A stretch of 5,487 nt of DNA. Source: Bacteroidales bacterium. GTDB lineage: Bacteria > Bacteroidota > Bacteroidia > Bacteroidales > UBA932. How positions within the stretch are numbered: position 1 is the stretch's first letter; the number at the start of each line of letters is the position of its first letter. The notes beneath the pieces are model-generated. The model worked only from the letters and a program-made list of their open reading frames with translations. It was not told where the DNA came from and ran no database searches. Both the position numbers and the translations under genes were made by a program. The stretch is from NCBI GenBank assembly GCA_017551215.1, contig JAFZMA010000161.1, positions 1 to 5,487 on the forward strand. The letters are read 5' to 3'. This document shows positions 1 through 5,487 of the stretch, one piece after another.

Positions 1-252
1 GAGAAGTTCAGGTGTGTCAATAGAAATATCCGGGTGATCTAAAATATATCTTTCAACCCTTTGACTTCCACCTTTTTTCAAAACTTTTGCTAATCCTTTT
101 ACTTCTGTATAATAAAACGGTTTTATCTCCTCCGGCGTGGAGCAGTTAAAATTCTTGATAACAGATTCTATTTTTAAAATAAATGTAAGCCCAGTTACAA
201 TAAAAAGAATACTAAAAATAACAACTAAGATTATTGTATATTTTTTCTTCAT
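1..252 (-). CDS. Partial hypothetical protein: N-terminal membrane anchor followed by a possible ankyrin-like repeat (5' end of gene; runs off left edge)
   Basis: An open frame of 84 codons starts at ATG 252-250 and has no stop before the window edge, so only the N-terminus is present. The protein begins MKKK, followed by a strongly hydrophobic stretch at about residues 5-26 (YTIILVVIFSILFIVTGLTF and on), a signal anchor or uncleaved signal peptide; no lipobox is seen. The remainder is polar and probably lies outside the cytoplasm. Residues around 54-80 (GLAKVLKKGGSQRVERYILD, then HPDISIDTPE) fit the helix-turn-helix pattern of a capping ankyrin repeat, with a small-residue turn and a hydrophobic second helix. 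That is inference from pattern, not a firm call. GC content is about 29% by count, with heavy use of TTA, ATA, ATT and AAA codons, quite unlike the roughly 50% GC operon upstream. It begins 33 bases after the CoA-transferase stop, so it could be read through from the operon or be an independent, recently acquired gene. The function is unknown. Confidence 0.68.
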   Translation of the reverse strand, partial: MKKKYTIILVVIFSILFIVTGLTFILKIESVIKNFNCSTPEEIKPFYYTEVKGLAKVLKKGGSQRVERYILDHPDISIDTPELL

Positions 253-285
253 TGTAATTGGTAGCTGCGGAATAATAACGCTTGC

Positions 286-1590
286 TTAAGGCTTGAGGCG
301 TAGGAAACTGTATCCGAAGCGCTTGACAGCTGCTTTCTCCAGTTCTTCGCGGTGAGCAGGGTGGGCAATGGCAATCAGGGCTTTGGCTCTTTCTGCAAGG
401 TCCTTGTTTCTCAGATAGGCGATTCCGTATTCTGTAGCGATGTATTGAGCCTGGAAACGGGTGGTGACAACGCCGGCTCCCGGAGTAAGTGTAGGAACAA
501 TCTTGCTCTTTCCCTTGCTTGTGGCAGAAGGCAGGGCAATGAAAGTCTTGCCACCCTCGCTAAGTGCACCTCCGTACATGAAATCGTGCTGCCCTCCAAC
601 GCTGGAGAATATCTTCTCTCCTATACTGTCCGCGCAAATCTGGCCGGTAAGGTCTATCTCAAGGGCGGAATTGATGGCCATAACCTTAGGGTTCTGACGG
701 ATAATCTGAGGGTCGTTGGTAAGGGCTACATCGTAGAACTCCACGTCCTTGTTATAGTGGAGGAACTCGTACATGTGCTTGCTGCCGAGTGCAAGGGAAG
801 CAACGCCCTTTCCTGGGCGGAACTTCTTGAGGGTGTTATCTATAACTCCCTCTTCCATAAGCCTTACCACGCCGTCTGTCATAGCCTCCGTATGGAGTCC
901 CAGATGCTTGTGATGCTTGATTGCGTTAAGGACGGCGTTAGGAATTCCGCCTACACCGATCTGGAGAGTTGCGCCATCAGGAATCTCTCCGGCAATGTTG
1001 TTTCCGATGGCACGTTCAATTTCTGTAGGCTCACCGAATTCCATTGCAACCGGTGGTATATCACATTCTACGGCAGCGTGGATTTTTGATATGTGGATAA
1101 GTGCTCCTCCGTAAAGATATGGAATGCTCTTATTAATCTGTGCAACTACATAGTCTGCACTCTCGACTGCGGATACCGCAAGGTCTGCAGAAATACCGTA
1201 GCTGCAATAGCCGTCCTTGTCTGGAAGAGAGCAGTTTATGAATGCTACGTTAACGGGCAACTGCTTTGAGCGAAACAGAAAAGGTATCTCTCCGAGGAAG
1301 GCGGGAATCATGTTTCCGTTACCGCTTGCAACCCATTCTCTCTGGTCTGCGCAGAGGAAAAGGCTCCTCACTATGAAAGCCTCCTTACATTCCTCCTTGC
1401 AGAAAGGAGCAACGCCTCTTGGAATGCAGAATGCGCTGTAGACTTTAACATCGCGGAGTTCAGAGGCCCTGTCAGCCAAAGCCTGCTGGAGAATTTCAGG
1501 AACGGCCGTACTTCCCTGGAAATAAACGCCGTCTCCGCTCTTTACGCACTTTACGGCTTCTGCCGGGGTTACATATTTCAGATTATCCAT
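286..1590 (-). CDS. Acetyl-CoA hydrolase/transferase family protein (4-hydroxybutyrate/butyryl-CoA:acetate CoA-transferase-like)
   Basis: A cytoplasmic CoA-transferase of the family that includes 4-hydroxybutyrate CoA-transferase; members move CoA between acyl groups, typically to acetate, through a glutamyl-CoA thioester. From the chosen start the protein is 434 aa, close to the usual 430-440. Visible signatures are the glycine-rich GVGGIPNAVL (212-221), LGLHTEAMTDG (230-240) whose Glu235 aligns by motif with the catalytic glutamate of the family, VGGQHDF (331-337), and the C-terminal stretch from ALPSATSKGKSKIVP through TEYGIAYLRNKDL to AHPAHREEL. The frame stays open to an ATG at 1662, but the first 24 codons there lie inside the aminotransferase gene and resemble nothing in the family. 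ATG 1590 (one base after the TGA) and ATG 1599 (8-base overlap, three more residues) are both credible; 1590 is preferred because the A/G-rich AAAGAAAAG lies upstream at a suitable distance. As the last gene of the iorAB operon it probably acts on the aryl-acetyl-CoA made by IorAB. The substrate is inferred from context, not from residues. Confidence 0.9.
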   Translation of the reverse strand: MDNLKYVTPAEAVKCVKSGDGVYFQGSTAVPEILQQALADRASELRDVKVYSAFCIPRGVAPFCKEECKEAFIVRSLFLCADQREWVASGNGNMIPAFLGEIPFLFRSKQLPVNVAFINCSLPDKDGYCSYGISADLAVSAVESADYVVAQINKSIPYLYGGALIHISKIHAAVECDIPPVAMEFGEPTEIERAIGNNIAGEIPDGATLQIGVGGIPNAVLNAIKHHKHLGLHTEAMTDGVVRLMEEGVIDNTLKKFRPGKGVASLALGSKHMYEFLHYNKDVEFYDVALTNDPQIIRQNPKVMAINSALEIDLTGQICADSIGEKIFSSVGGQHDFMYGGALSEGGKTFIALPSATSKGKSKIVPTLTPGAGVVTTRFQAQYIATEYGIAYLRNKDLAERAKALIAIAHPAHREELEKAAVKRFGYSFLRLKP

Positions 1591-1591
1591 A

Positions 1592-2914
1592 TCAGGCATT
1601 CTTTTCTTTCTGAATCTGCTCGAACAGGCCCAGACGGTTGTCCATTTCAACAAAGTCCTCATCTGAACTCAGCCTGGAAACACATGCCCTTATGCCGTTC
1701 TGGCGGCTTCCTGTAGAATCCAGTGAGATGGCTGTAATTCCACATCTTACAAGGTCGTACATAAGTTCAGAGCAGGTCATGTTGCCATATCCGATAGTGT
1801 AGAAGAATCCGTCTCCAACCTTGCGGTCCAGATCCTTGTCATAAACAATGTGGAAGCCGTGCTTTTCAAAAATCTCCTTTGAACGGTGAGCCCTCTGGCC
1901 ATATTTTGCCATCTCGGAGATGAAATCTATCTTTCCGTCAGCTGCTCCGCCAAGCAATGCTGCGTAAGCGTATTGCGCTGAGTGTGAAACGCCTGAAGAG
2001 GCAACATAGAGATATGTCAGCACAAAGTTGTCTCCCATTCTGCCGAAACCGTATTTCTGCCTGAGGGCAGGATAATCCCTGTAATACAATTTAGGAGAGA
2101 AGCATACTGCCGCGATTCTTTCCCCAGCATAGCTGAAAATCTTGGAGGAAGACATCATTATAACATAGTTGTCTGTATACTTTGCAACTGTTGGCTGGAA
2201 AGGCGGCTCTCCCGGCTTGGAAAGATCCTGGCGGAAGTCCATGCAGAAATATGCAAGGTCTTCAAGCACAACAACATCGTATTTTGTTGCAAGTTCGCCT
2301 ATTGTCTTGAGTTCTTCTTCGCTGAGACAGATCCAGGCCGGATTGTTAGGGTTGGAATAAAGCACTGCCGCTATGTTGCCCTTAGACATGTACTCTTCAA
2401 GTTTTGGACGGAGCTTTTCTGCCCTGAACTCGTAAATGTCAAAAGCCTCTGTCTTGATGTTGTTCACCTTGGCCTGCAGCATGTTAGGGGCGAATCCTGG
2501 ATTGATGTAGAGAATAGTGTCTTTCTCAGGATTCAGCTGGGAGCATTCCAGAATCAGGTTCATGCTGCCCTGCATACTCCCTACAGTTGGAACTATGCAC
2601 TCCGGATCAATATCCACATCCGCAAATGCCTTAAGGAATTTTGAAGCGTTCTGCTTAAGAACCGGAATTCCTCCGATAGGGGGATATTCGTGAGCTATGT
2701 TACTATCAAGAGCCTTTTTCTGAGCCTCGATTCCCATAGGGCAGGCAAGGATTCCAGGCACTCCGATTTCCAGATGGATGAAGCGCATGTTTTCCAGGGC
2801 CTCGAGTTTGTTGGCAACTGCAACACACTGTCTTATAGTTGCGTGGGATATGTCGGAGATATCCATTTTGGCCAATACCCCGTCAACCGTTTCTTTAGCG
2901 ATAGGCCTTTTCAT
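1592..2914 (-). CDS. Class I/II PLP-dependent aminotransferase, probably aromatic amino acid
   Basis: A fold-type I aminotransferase of 440 aa. It would transfer the amino group of an amino acid to a 2-oxoacid such as 2-oxoglutarate in the cytoplasm. Recognisable family positions are YSNPNNPAW (186-194), with the PLP-contacting Asn191; VVVLEDLAYF (214-223), with Asp219 for the pyridine nitrogen and Tyr222; and SSSKIFSYAGER (255-266), with Lys258 as the Schiff-base lysine and Arg266 at the phosphate-binding position. GIRACVSRL (407-415) supplies the probable carboxylate-binding Arg409. HEYPPIGGIPVLKQ (75-88) is the usual substrate-entry segment. All catalytic positions are intact. The ATG lies 4 bases after the iorB stop, and its TGA is one base before the next ATG, so translation is probably coupled on both sides. 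Placement between iorB and a CoA-transferase suggests it makes or consumes the 2-oxoacid used by IorAB, hence the aromatic assignment. A branched-chain or broad-range specificity cannot be excluded from sequence alone. Confidence 0.88.
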   Translation of the reverse strand: MKRPIAKETVDGVLAKMDISDISHATIRQCVAVANKLEALENMRFIHLEIGVPGILACPMGIEAQKKALDSNIAHEYPPIGGIPVLKQNASKFLKAFADVDIDPECIVPTVGSMQGSMNLILECSQLNPEKDTILYINPGFAPNMLQAKVNNIKTEAFDIYEFRAEKLRPKLEEYMSKGNIAAVLYSNPNNPAWICLSEEELKTIGELATKYDVVVLEDLAYFCMDFRQDLSKPGEPPFQPTVAKYTDNYVIMMSSSKIFSYAGERIAAVCFSPKLYYRDYPALRQKYGFGRMGDNFVLTYLYVASSGVSHSAQYAYAALLGGAADGKIDFISEMAKYGQRAHRSKEIFEKHGFHIVYDKDLDRKVGDGFFYTIGYGNMTCSELMYDLVRCGITAISLDSTGSRQNGIRACVSRLSSDEDFVEMDNRLGLFEQIQKEKNA

Positions 2915-2918
2915 AATC

Positions 2919-3500
2919 TTATCTTTTGCTTGCTATTTCGTATCCGGCTTCAAATGCCTTTATGTTGTCTTCAACGATTTGCTCACCCTTGCGGGCAAAG
3001 ACGTTGCGGATTCCTTCCTTGATGGCCTCCACATCCAGAATCTCGATATATCTTGCGGCTGCTCCAAGAAGTGCCATGTTGCTGGATCTAGGGGCTCCGC
3101 AGTCCTTTGCAATCTGGTCAGAATCAAATGATATCACGTTAGCATCCTTCTTGAGGTCCGCATCTATCGCAGAGACCTCCGGATAGGAAGGAATGTTTAC
3201 AAATGGTGCGCTGTTGGTAATGATCCAGCCGCCTTTCTTAAGATAAGGCAGATAGCGGAGGGCTTCCATAGGTTCCATGGAGATTATCAGCTCGCATTCT
3301 CCCTTAGGAATAAGATCGCTGAAAATAGGGTCGGAAGAAAGCCTGAGGTTACTCTGAACGTCTCCGCCTCTCTGGCTCATTCCGTGAACCTCGGCCTGCT
3401 TCAGATAAAGCCTGTTCTTTATTGCGGCCCAGCCGATTACAGTGGCTATGGAAAGTATTCCCTGGCCACCAACTCCTGAAAGTATAATATCTTTCTTCAT
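2919..3500 (-). CDS. iorB: Indolepyruvate oxidoreductase subunit beta
   Basis: The 193-residue small subunit of indolepyruvate:ferredoxin oxidoreductase, which with IorA converts aryl pyruvates plus CoA to aryl-acetyl-CoA, CO2 and reduced ferredoxin. It matches the pyruvate/2-oxoacid ferredoxin oxidoreductase gamma domain across its whole length: the N-terminal SGVGGQGIL (8-16) glycine-rich loop, AEVHGMSQRGGDVQS (36-50), the hydrophobic LIISMEPMEALRYLPYLKKG segment (71-90), and SNMALLGAAARY near residues 140-151. The length is normal for the family (about 190-200). It starts 9 bases after the iorA stop, with GAAG a few bases before the ATG. The same AAGATTATGAA string surrounds the start of the next gene, which suggests similar initiation signals within the operon. 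No cysteine cluster is present, so this subunit does not supply the Fe-S centres that are missing from IorA here. Confidence 0.92.
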   Translation of the reverse strand: MKKDIILSGVGGQGILSIATVIGWAAIKNRLYLKQAEVHGMSQRGGDVQSNLRLSSDPIFSDLIPKGECELIISMEPMEALRYLPYLKKGGWIITNSAPFVNIPSYPEVSAIDADLKKDANVISFDSDQIAKDCGAPRSSNMALLGAAARYIEILDVEAIKEGIRNVFARKGEQIVEDNIKAFEAGYEIASKR

Positions 3501-3509
3501 AATCTTCAG

Positions 3510-5090
3510 CTATTTTTTAAGGTGTCTCTTTGCTGTCTGTATGCACTCTCTGCGGCAGACAACTACTGATACTCCGCGATATTCAATTTCTTCTCTGATG
3601 ACCTTCTGCATTTCCTCATAGTTCTTTGGAAGTGGAATAATCAGGCGGACGTGCTCTTTAGGAACGCCGATTCCAAGGCAGATATTCTCGATTCTTCCGA
3701 AAGCGGCACTGTCCTGACCTCCGGTCATTCCGGTTGTCAGATTATCTGAAATGCAGACAGTTATGTTTGCACCCATATTCACAGCATCCAGAAGTCCGGT
3801 CATTCCGCTGTGGGTGAAAGTGGAGTCTCCAATAACTGCAATGGAAGGATGCACACCGCTTTCTGATGCGCCAATAGCCATGGTAATGGATGCGCCCATG
3901 TCTACGCAACTGTTAATTGCGTGGAAAGGAGCAAGATAGCCCAGGGTATAGCAGCCTATATCGCTGAATACACGGGCGGTAGGGTAATCCTTTACCACTT
4001 TGTTAAGGGCAGTGTAGAAATCCCTGTGGCCGCAGCCCATGCAAAGTGCCGGAGGACGTGGAACAGCAACATCGCTCTTTGCGCAGGTTTCCTTAGCCTC
4101 CATTCCCAGAGCATTGCGGAGAGCATCAGGAGTAAGTTCTCCAGTACGCGGAAGGGTTCCGTCCAGCCTTCCCTTAATTTCGTTATAAACAGGAAGATAG
4201 CCTCTCAGAGCCTTTTCCAGAAGAGGCTGTCCTTCTTCAACAACAAGGATGCTCTTGCACATGGAAGCAAGTTCCTTTACCTGCTTCTTGGATACTGGAT
4301 AACGTGTAACCTTGAGGGTAGGGAACGCTGGCTGGCCTTCTATGTTTTCCATAAGGTAATTCCAGCCAATTCCGCAAGCTATAACTCCCATGTCGGCCTT
4401 TGGACCGGAGAGAACATTGCCTTTCTCGGAATCTTCCTCATACTGGGCATACTGCTTGATTATCTGCTCGTTCCTCAGTCTGGCAACTGCAGGCAGAAGC
4501 ACCCAGCGCTTCTGATCATCCGGGAAGCGGAGAGGATTTTCATCCCTCATCTCTCCGGTCTTGACAACAGCTCTGGAATGTGCCATTCTGGTAGTTAGCC
4601 TCATAAGTACCGGTGTGTGGTACATCTCCGAATAGTCAAATGCAAAACGCACCATATCGTAGGCCTCCTGCTGGCAGGAAGGTTCCATGCAAGGAACCAT
4701 GGCAAATTCGGCATAGAACCTGGAATCCTGCTCATTCTGAGATGAGTGCATGGATGGATCATCGCATGCTACAACTACGAGTCCGCCGCTTGCTCCGGTT
4801 ACACCAGAGTTTACGAAAGCGTCTGCACACACATTCATTCCAACGTGCTTCATGCAGACCATTGCACGTTTACCCGCATAGGAGGCACCAAGAGCGGCTT
4901 CCATTGCAGTCTTCTCGTTGCAACTCCACTGGCAGTGGACTTTCCTTTCACGGGCCAGAGGGCTGCCTTGAATGTACTCCGTTATTTCAGTTGAAGGAGT
5001 GCCGGGATAGGCATAAACGCCAGAGAGCCCCGCATGCAGGGCTCCCAATGCCAGAGCCTCATCTCCCAGCAATAAAGTTTTTTCAGACAT
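3510..5090 (-). CDS. iorA: Indolepyruvate oxidoreductase subunit alpha (thiamine diphosphate enzyme), short form without C-terminal ferredoxin domain
   Basis: The catalytic subunit that decarboxylates aryl pyruvates on thiamine diphosphate and passes the acyl group to CoA. The N-terminal pyrimidine-binding/transketolase-like domain opens with LLLGDEALALGALHAGLSGVYAYPGTPSTEI (6-36) and includes CNEKTAMEAALGASYAGKRA (57-76). A central domain covers about 230-330. PPALCMGCGHRDFY (346-359), with Cys350 and Cys353, is the family signature before the diphosphate domain. GDSTFTHSGM (421-430) and SDNLTTGMTGGQD (448-460) form the TPP/Mg-binding motif. The protein is 526 aa. Archaeal IorA is about 600-650 aa because two [4Fe-4S] clusters follow; here the chain stops soon after VVCRRECIQTAKR, exactly where that ferredoxin domain would begin. 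This is probably a lineage-typical short form, not a truncation, because the downstream DNA goes straight into iorB. The start is firm: an in-frame TGA lies at 5103-5105 with no other ATG between. It is the first gene of the operon, behind a 127-bp A/T-rich leader and intergenic region. Confidence 0.93.
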   Translation of the reverse strand: MSEKTLLLGDEALALGALHAGLSGVYAYPGTPSTEITEYIQGSPLARERKVHCQWSCNEKTAMEAALGASYAGKRAMVCMKHVGMNVCADAFVNSGVTGASGGLVVVACDDPSMHSSQNEQDSRFYAEFAMVPCMEPSCQQEAYDMVRFAFDYSEMYHTPVLMRLTTRMAHSRAVVKTGEMRDENPLRFPDDQKRWVLLPAVARLRNEQIIKQYAQYEEDSEKGNVLSGPKADMGVIACGIGWNYLMENIEGQPAFPTLKVTRYPVSKKQVKELASMCKSILVVEEGQPLLEKALRGYLPVYNEIKGRLDGTLPRTGELTPDALRNALGMEAKETCAKSDVAVPRPPALCMGCGHRDFYTALNKVVKDYPTARVFSDIGCYTLGYLAPFHAINSCVDMGASITMAIGASESGVHPSIAVIGDSTFTHSGMTGLLDAVNMGANITVCISDNLTTGMTGGQDSAAFGRIENICLGIGVPKEHVRLIIPLPKNYEEMQKVIREEIEYRGVSVVVCRRECIQTAKRHLKK

Positions 5091-5091
5091 A

Positions 5092-5144
5092 TTTCTGTAA
5101 ATTCAAATAATTATTTCAGTTTATACGCTACGAATTTACAAAAA
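5092..5144 (-). promoter_or_regulatory. Leader inverted repeat abutting the iorA start codon (possible mRNA hairpin or operator)
   Basis: On the transcribed strand TTTTTGTAAATTC (5144 down to 5132) pairs with GAATTTACAGAAA (5104 down to 5092). This gives 13 pairs with one U-G wobble and a perfect 9-bp core, around a 27-base A/T-rich loop. The 3' arm ends one base before the ATG, so as RNA it would cover the ribosome landing zone of iorA. As DNA it could be a widely spaced dyad for a regulator. The repeat is seen directly; its role is inference, and A/T-rich DNA gives such dyads by chance more easily than mixed sequence. Confidence 0.45.
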
Positions 5145-5170
5145 CTCTATGAATCTTCAAAACTTTATTT

Positions 5171-5203
5171 CAAAACTAAGAAAGAGGTTTCAATATGTTA
5201 CAA
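5171..5203 (-). promoter_or_regulatory. Candidate Bacteroidetes-type promoter for the iorA operon
   Basis: The minus strand reads TAGTTTTG at 5178-5171, an exact match to the Bacteroidetes -7 consensus TAnnTTTG. A TTG at 5203-5201 could act as the -33 element, but the 22-base spacing is a little longer than usual and the upstream match is weak. Transcription would start near 5164 and give a leader of about 75 bases that contains the inverted repeat at 5092-5144. It is the only full TAnnTTTG match noticed in the 5091-5217 gap. Confidence 0.38.
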
Positions 5204-5217
5204 TTTGAAAGTACAGG

Positions 5218-5487
5218 CTACTTGTTCAGTGCTTCCTCGTAGATCTTACGGTGAGAATAGAAGGCACCTTCATATTCTTCCTCTATGTCGTCTACCATCC
5301 AGTCATCTCCGTCATAGCGGAGGGTAAGCCTGACGAGTTCCGGTTTTTCCTGATCTTCAAACGCCTTGACCTTCACGAATGCCTTTGCATAGTGAGGGCC
5401 TATTTCTTCTGCCTTGACAAATTCGAAGCTTGGATTCTGGCTGTCCTGACCCATAATCCAGTGGTCGTGGTCTATGTAGAGGTCTCC
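5218..5487 (-). CDS. Partial hypothetical protein, C-terminal part, DUF3828-like (5' end beyond right edge)
   Basis: The frame is open from the window edge to TAG at 5220-5218, giving 89 residues. An internal ATG exists at 5454, but the 11 codons before it (GDLYIDHDHWI) continue smoothly into MGQDSQNPSFEF, so the true start is outside the window. The visible part has an acidic/aromatic DHDHWIMGQD stretch, then alternating beta-type segments (HYAKAFVKVKAF, LVRLTLRYDGDDWMVDDIEEEY) and an amphipathic C-terminal helix. This layout, especially the 'aQD' segment and the final 'dgdW.vDDI' strand, resembles DUF3828/NTF2-like secreted or lipoprotein families of Bacteroidetes; the family call is tentative. 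It has no visible catalytic motif. GC content resembles the operon. It is followed by 127 bp of A/T-rich DNA with no strong terminator, and is probably a separate transcription unit unrelated to the ior pathway. Confidence 0.72.
   Translation of the reverse strand, partial: GDLYIDHDHWIMGQDSQNPSFEFVKAEEIGPHYAKAFVKVKAFEDQEKPELVRLTLRYDGDDWMVDDIEEEYEGAFYSHRKIYEEALNK

Noticed and set aside
253..285. Possible intrinsic terminator between the CoA-transferase gene and the left-edge gene
   Set aside because: The 33 bases contain no G/C-rich stem followed by a T run on the minus strand; read-through into the next gene remains possible.
352..1089. A 245-codon plus-strand open frame opposite the CoA-transferase gene
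   Set aside because: It lies wholly antisense to a gene with strong family motifs, its translation is low-complexity in character with no recognisable domain, and nothing suggests a promoter or start signal.
3921..4598. A 225-codon plus-strand open frame opposite iorA
   Set aside because: It is antisense to the central, well-conserved part of iorA. The hydrophobic stretch in its translation is a by-product of the reverse complement, and no independent support exists.
4613..5110. A 165-codon plus-strand open frame opposite the 5' end of iorA, ending in the leader region
   Set aside because: The His/Arg/Pro-rich translation is typical of a reverse-frame shadow, and the opposing iorA N-terminus is clearly conserved.
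5178..5217. Possible terminator after the right-edge gene
   Set aside because: Only a 6-bp A/T-rich dyad (TTTCAA/TTGAAA) is present, with no adjacent T tract in the right orientation, too weak to call as a terminator.
1..5487. tRNA, rRNA, CRISPR array, insertion sequence or attachment site
   Set aside because: No cloverleaf-like segment, spaced direct repeats, transposase frame or terminal repeats were seen; coding genes account for about 97% of the window.

Overview
This window looks like chromosomal DNA of an anaerobic Bacteroidales-type bacterium, probably from a gut or rumen. The grounds are an IorA without the C-terminal ferredoxin domain, A/T-rich start regions with no strong Shine-Dalgarno sequences, a Bacteroidetes-like -7 element (TAnnTTTG), and a right-edge protein resembling the DUF3828 proteins common in Bacteroides. 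The taxonomic call is inference from these features, not from a marker gene.

Every supported gene is on the minus strand, so transcription runs from right to left. From right to left: the 3' end of a small hypothetical gene (5218-5487, cut by the window edge); a 127-bp A/T-rich intergenic region with a candidate promoter and a 13-bp inverted repeat that ends one base before the next start codon; then four tightly packed genes: iorA (3510-5090), iorB (2919-3500), a class I/II PLP aminotransferase (1592-2914) and an acetyl-CoA hydrolase/CoA-transferase family gene (286-1590). The gaps between the four are 9, 4 and 1 bases, so they are almost certainly one operon. After 33 bases comes the start of a further minus-strand gene (1-252, cut by the left edge). 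It is very A/T-rich (about 29% GC against about 50% in the operon) and encodes a membrane-anchored protein with an ankyrin-like start.

The four operon genes form a coherent pathway. The aminotransferase would convert an amino acid, most likely aromatic, to its 2-oxoacid. IorAB would oxidatively decarboxylate the 2-oxoacid to an aryl-acetyl-CoA and pass electrons to ferredoxin. The CoA-transferase would move CoA to acetate (or another acid), releasing the aryl acetate and keeping the thioester energy as acetyl-CoA. Run forward, this is aromatic amino acid fermentation to phenylacetate, 4-hydroxyphenylacetate or indoleacetate. Run backward, it is reductive-carboxylation salvage of aryl acids into amino acids. 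The sequence alone does not decide the direction. The most interesting points are the association of a CoA-transferase and an aminotransferase with iorAB in one operon, the absence of any Fe-S electron-transfer domain or subunit here, and the leader inverted repeat at the iorA start codon.
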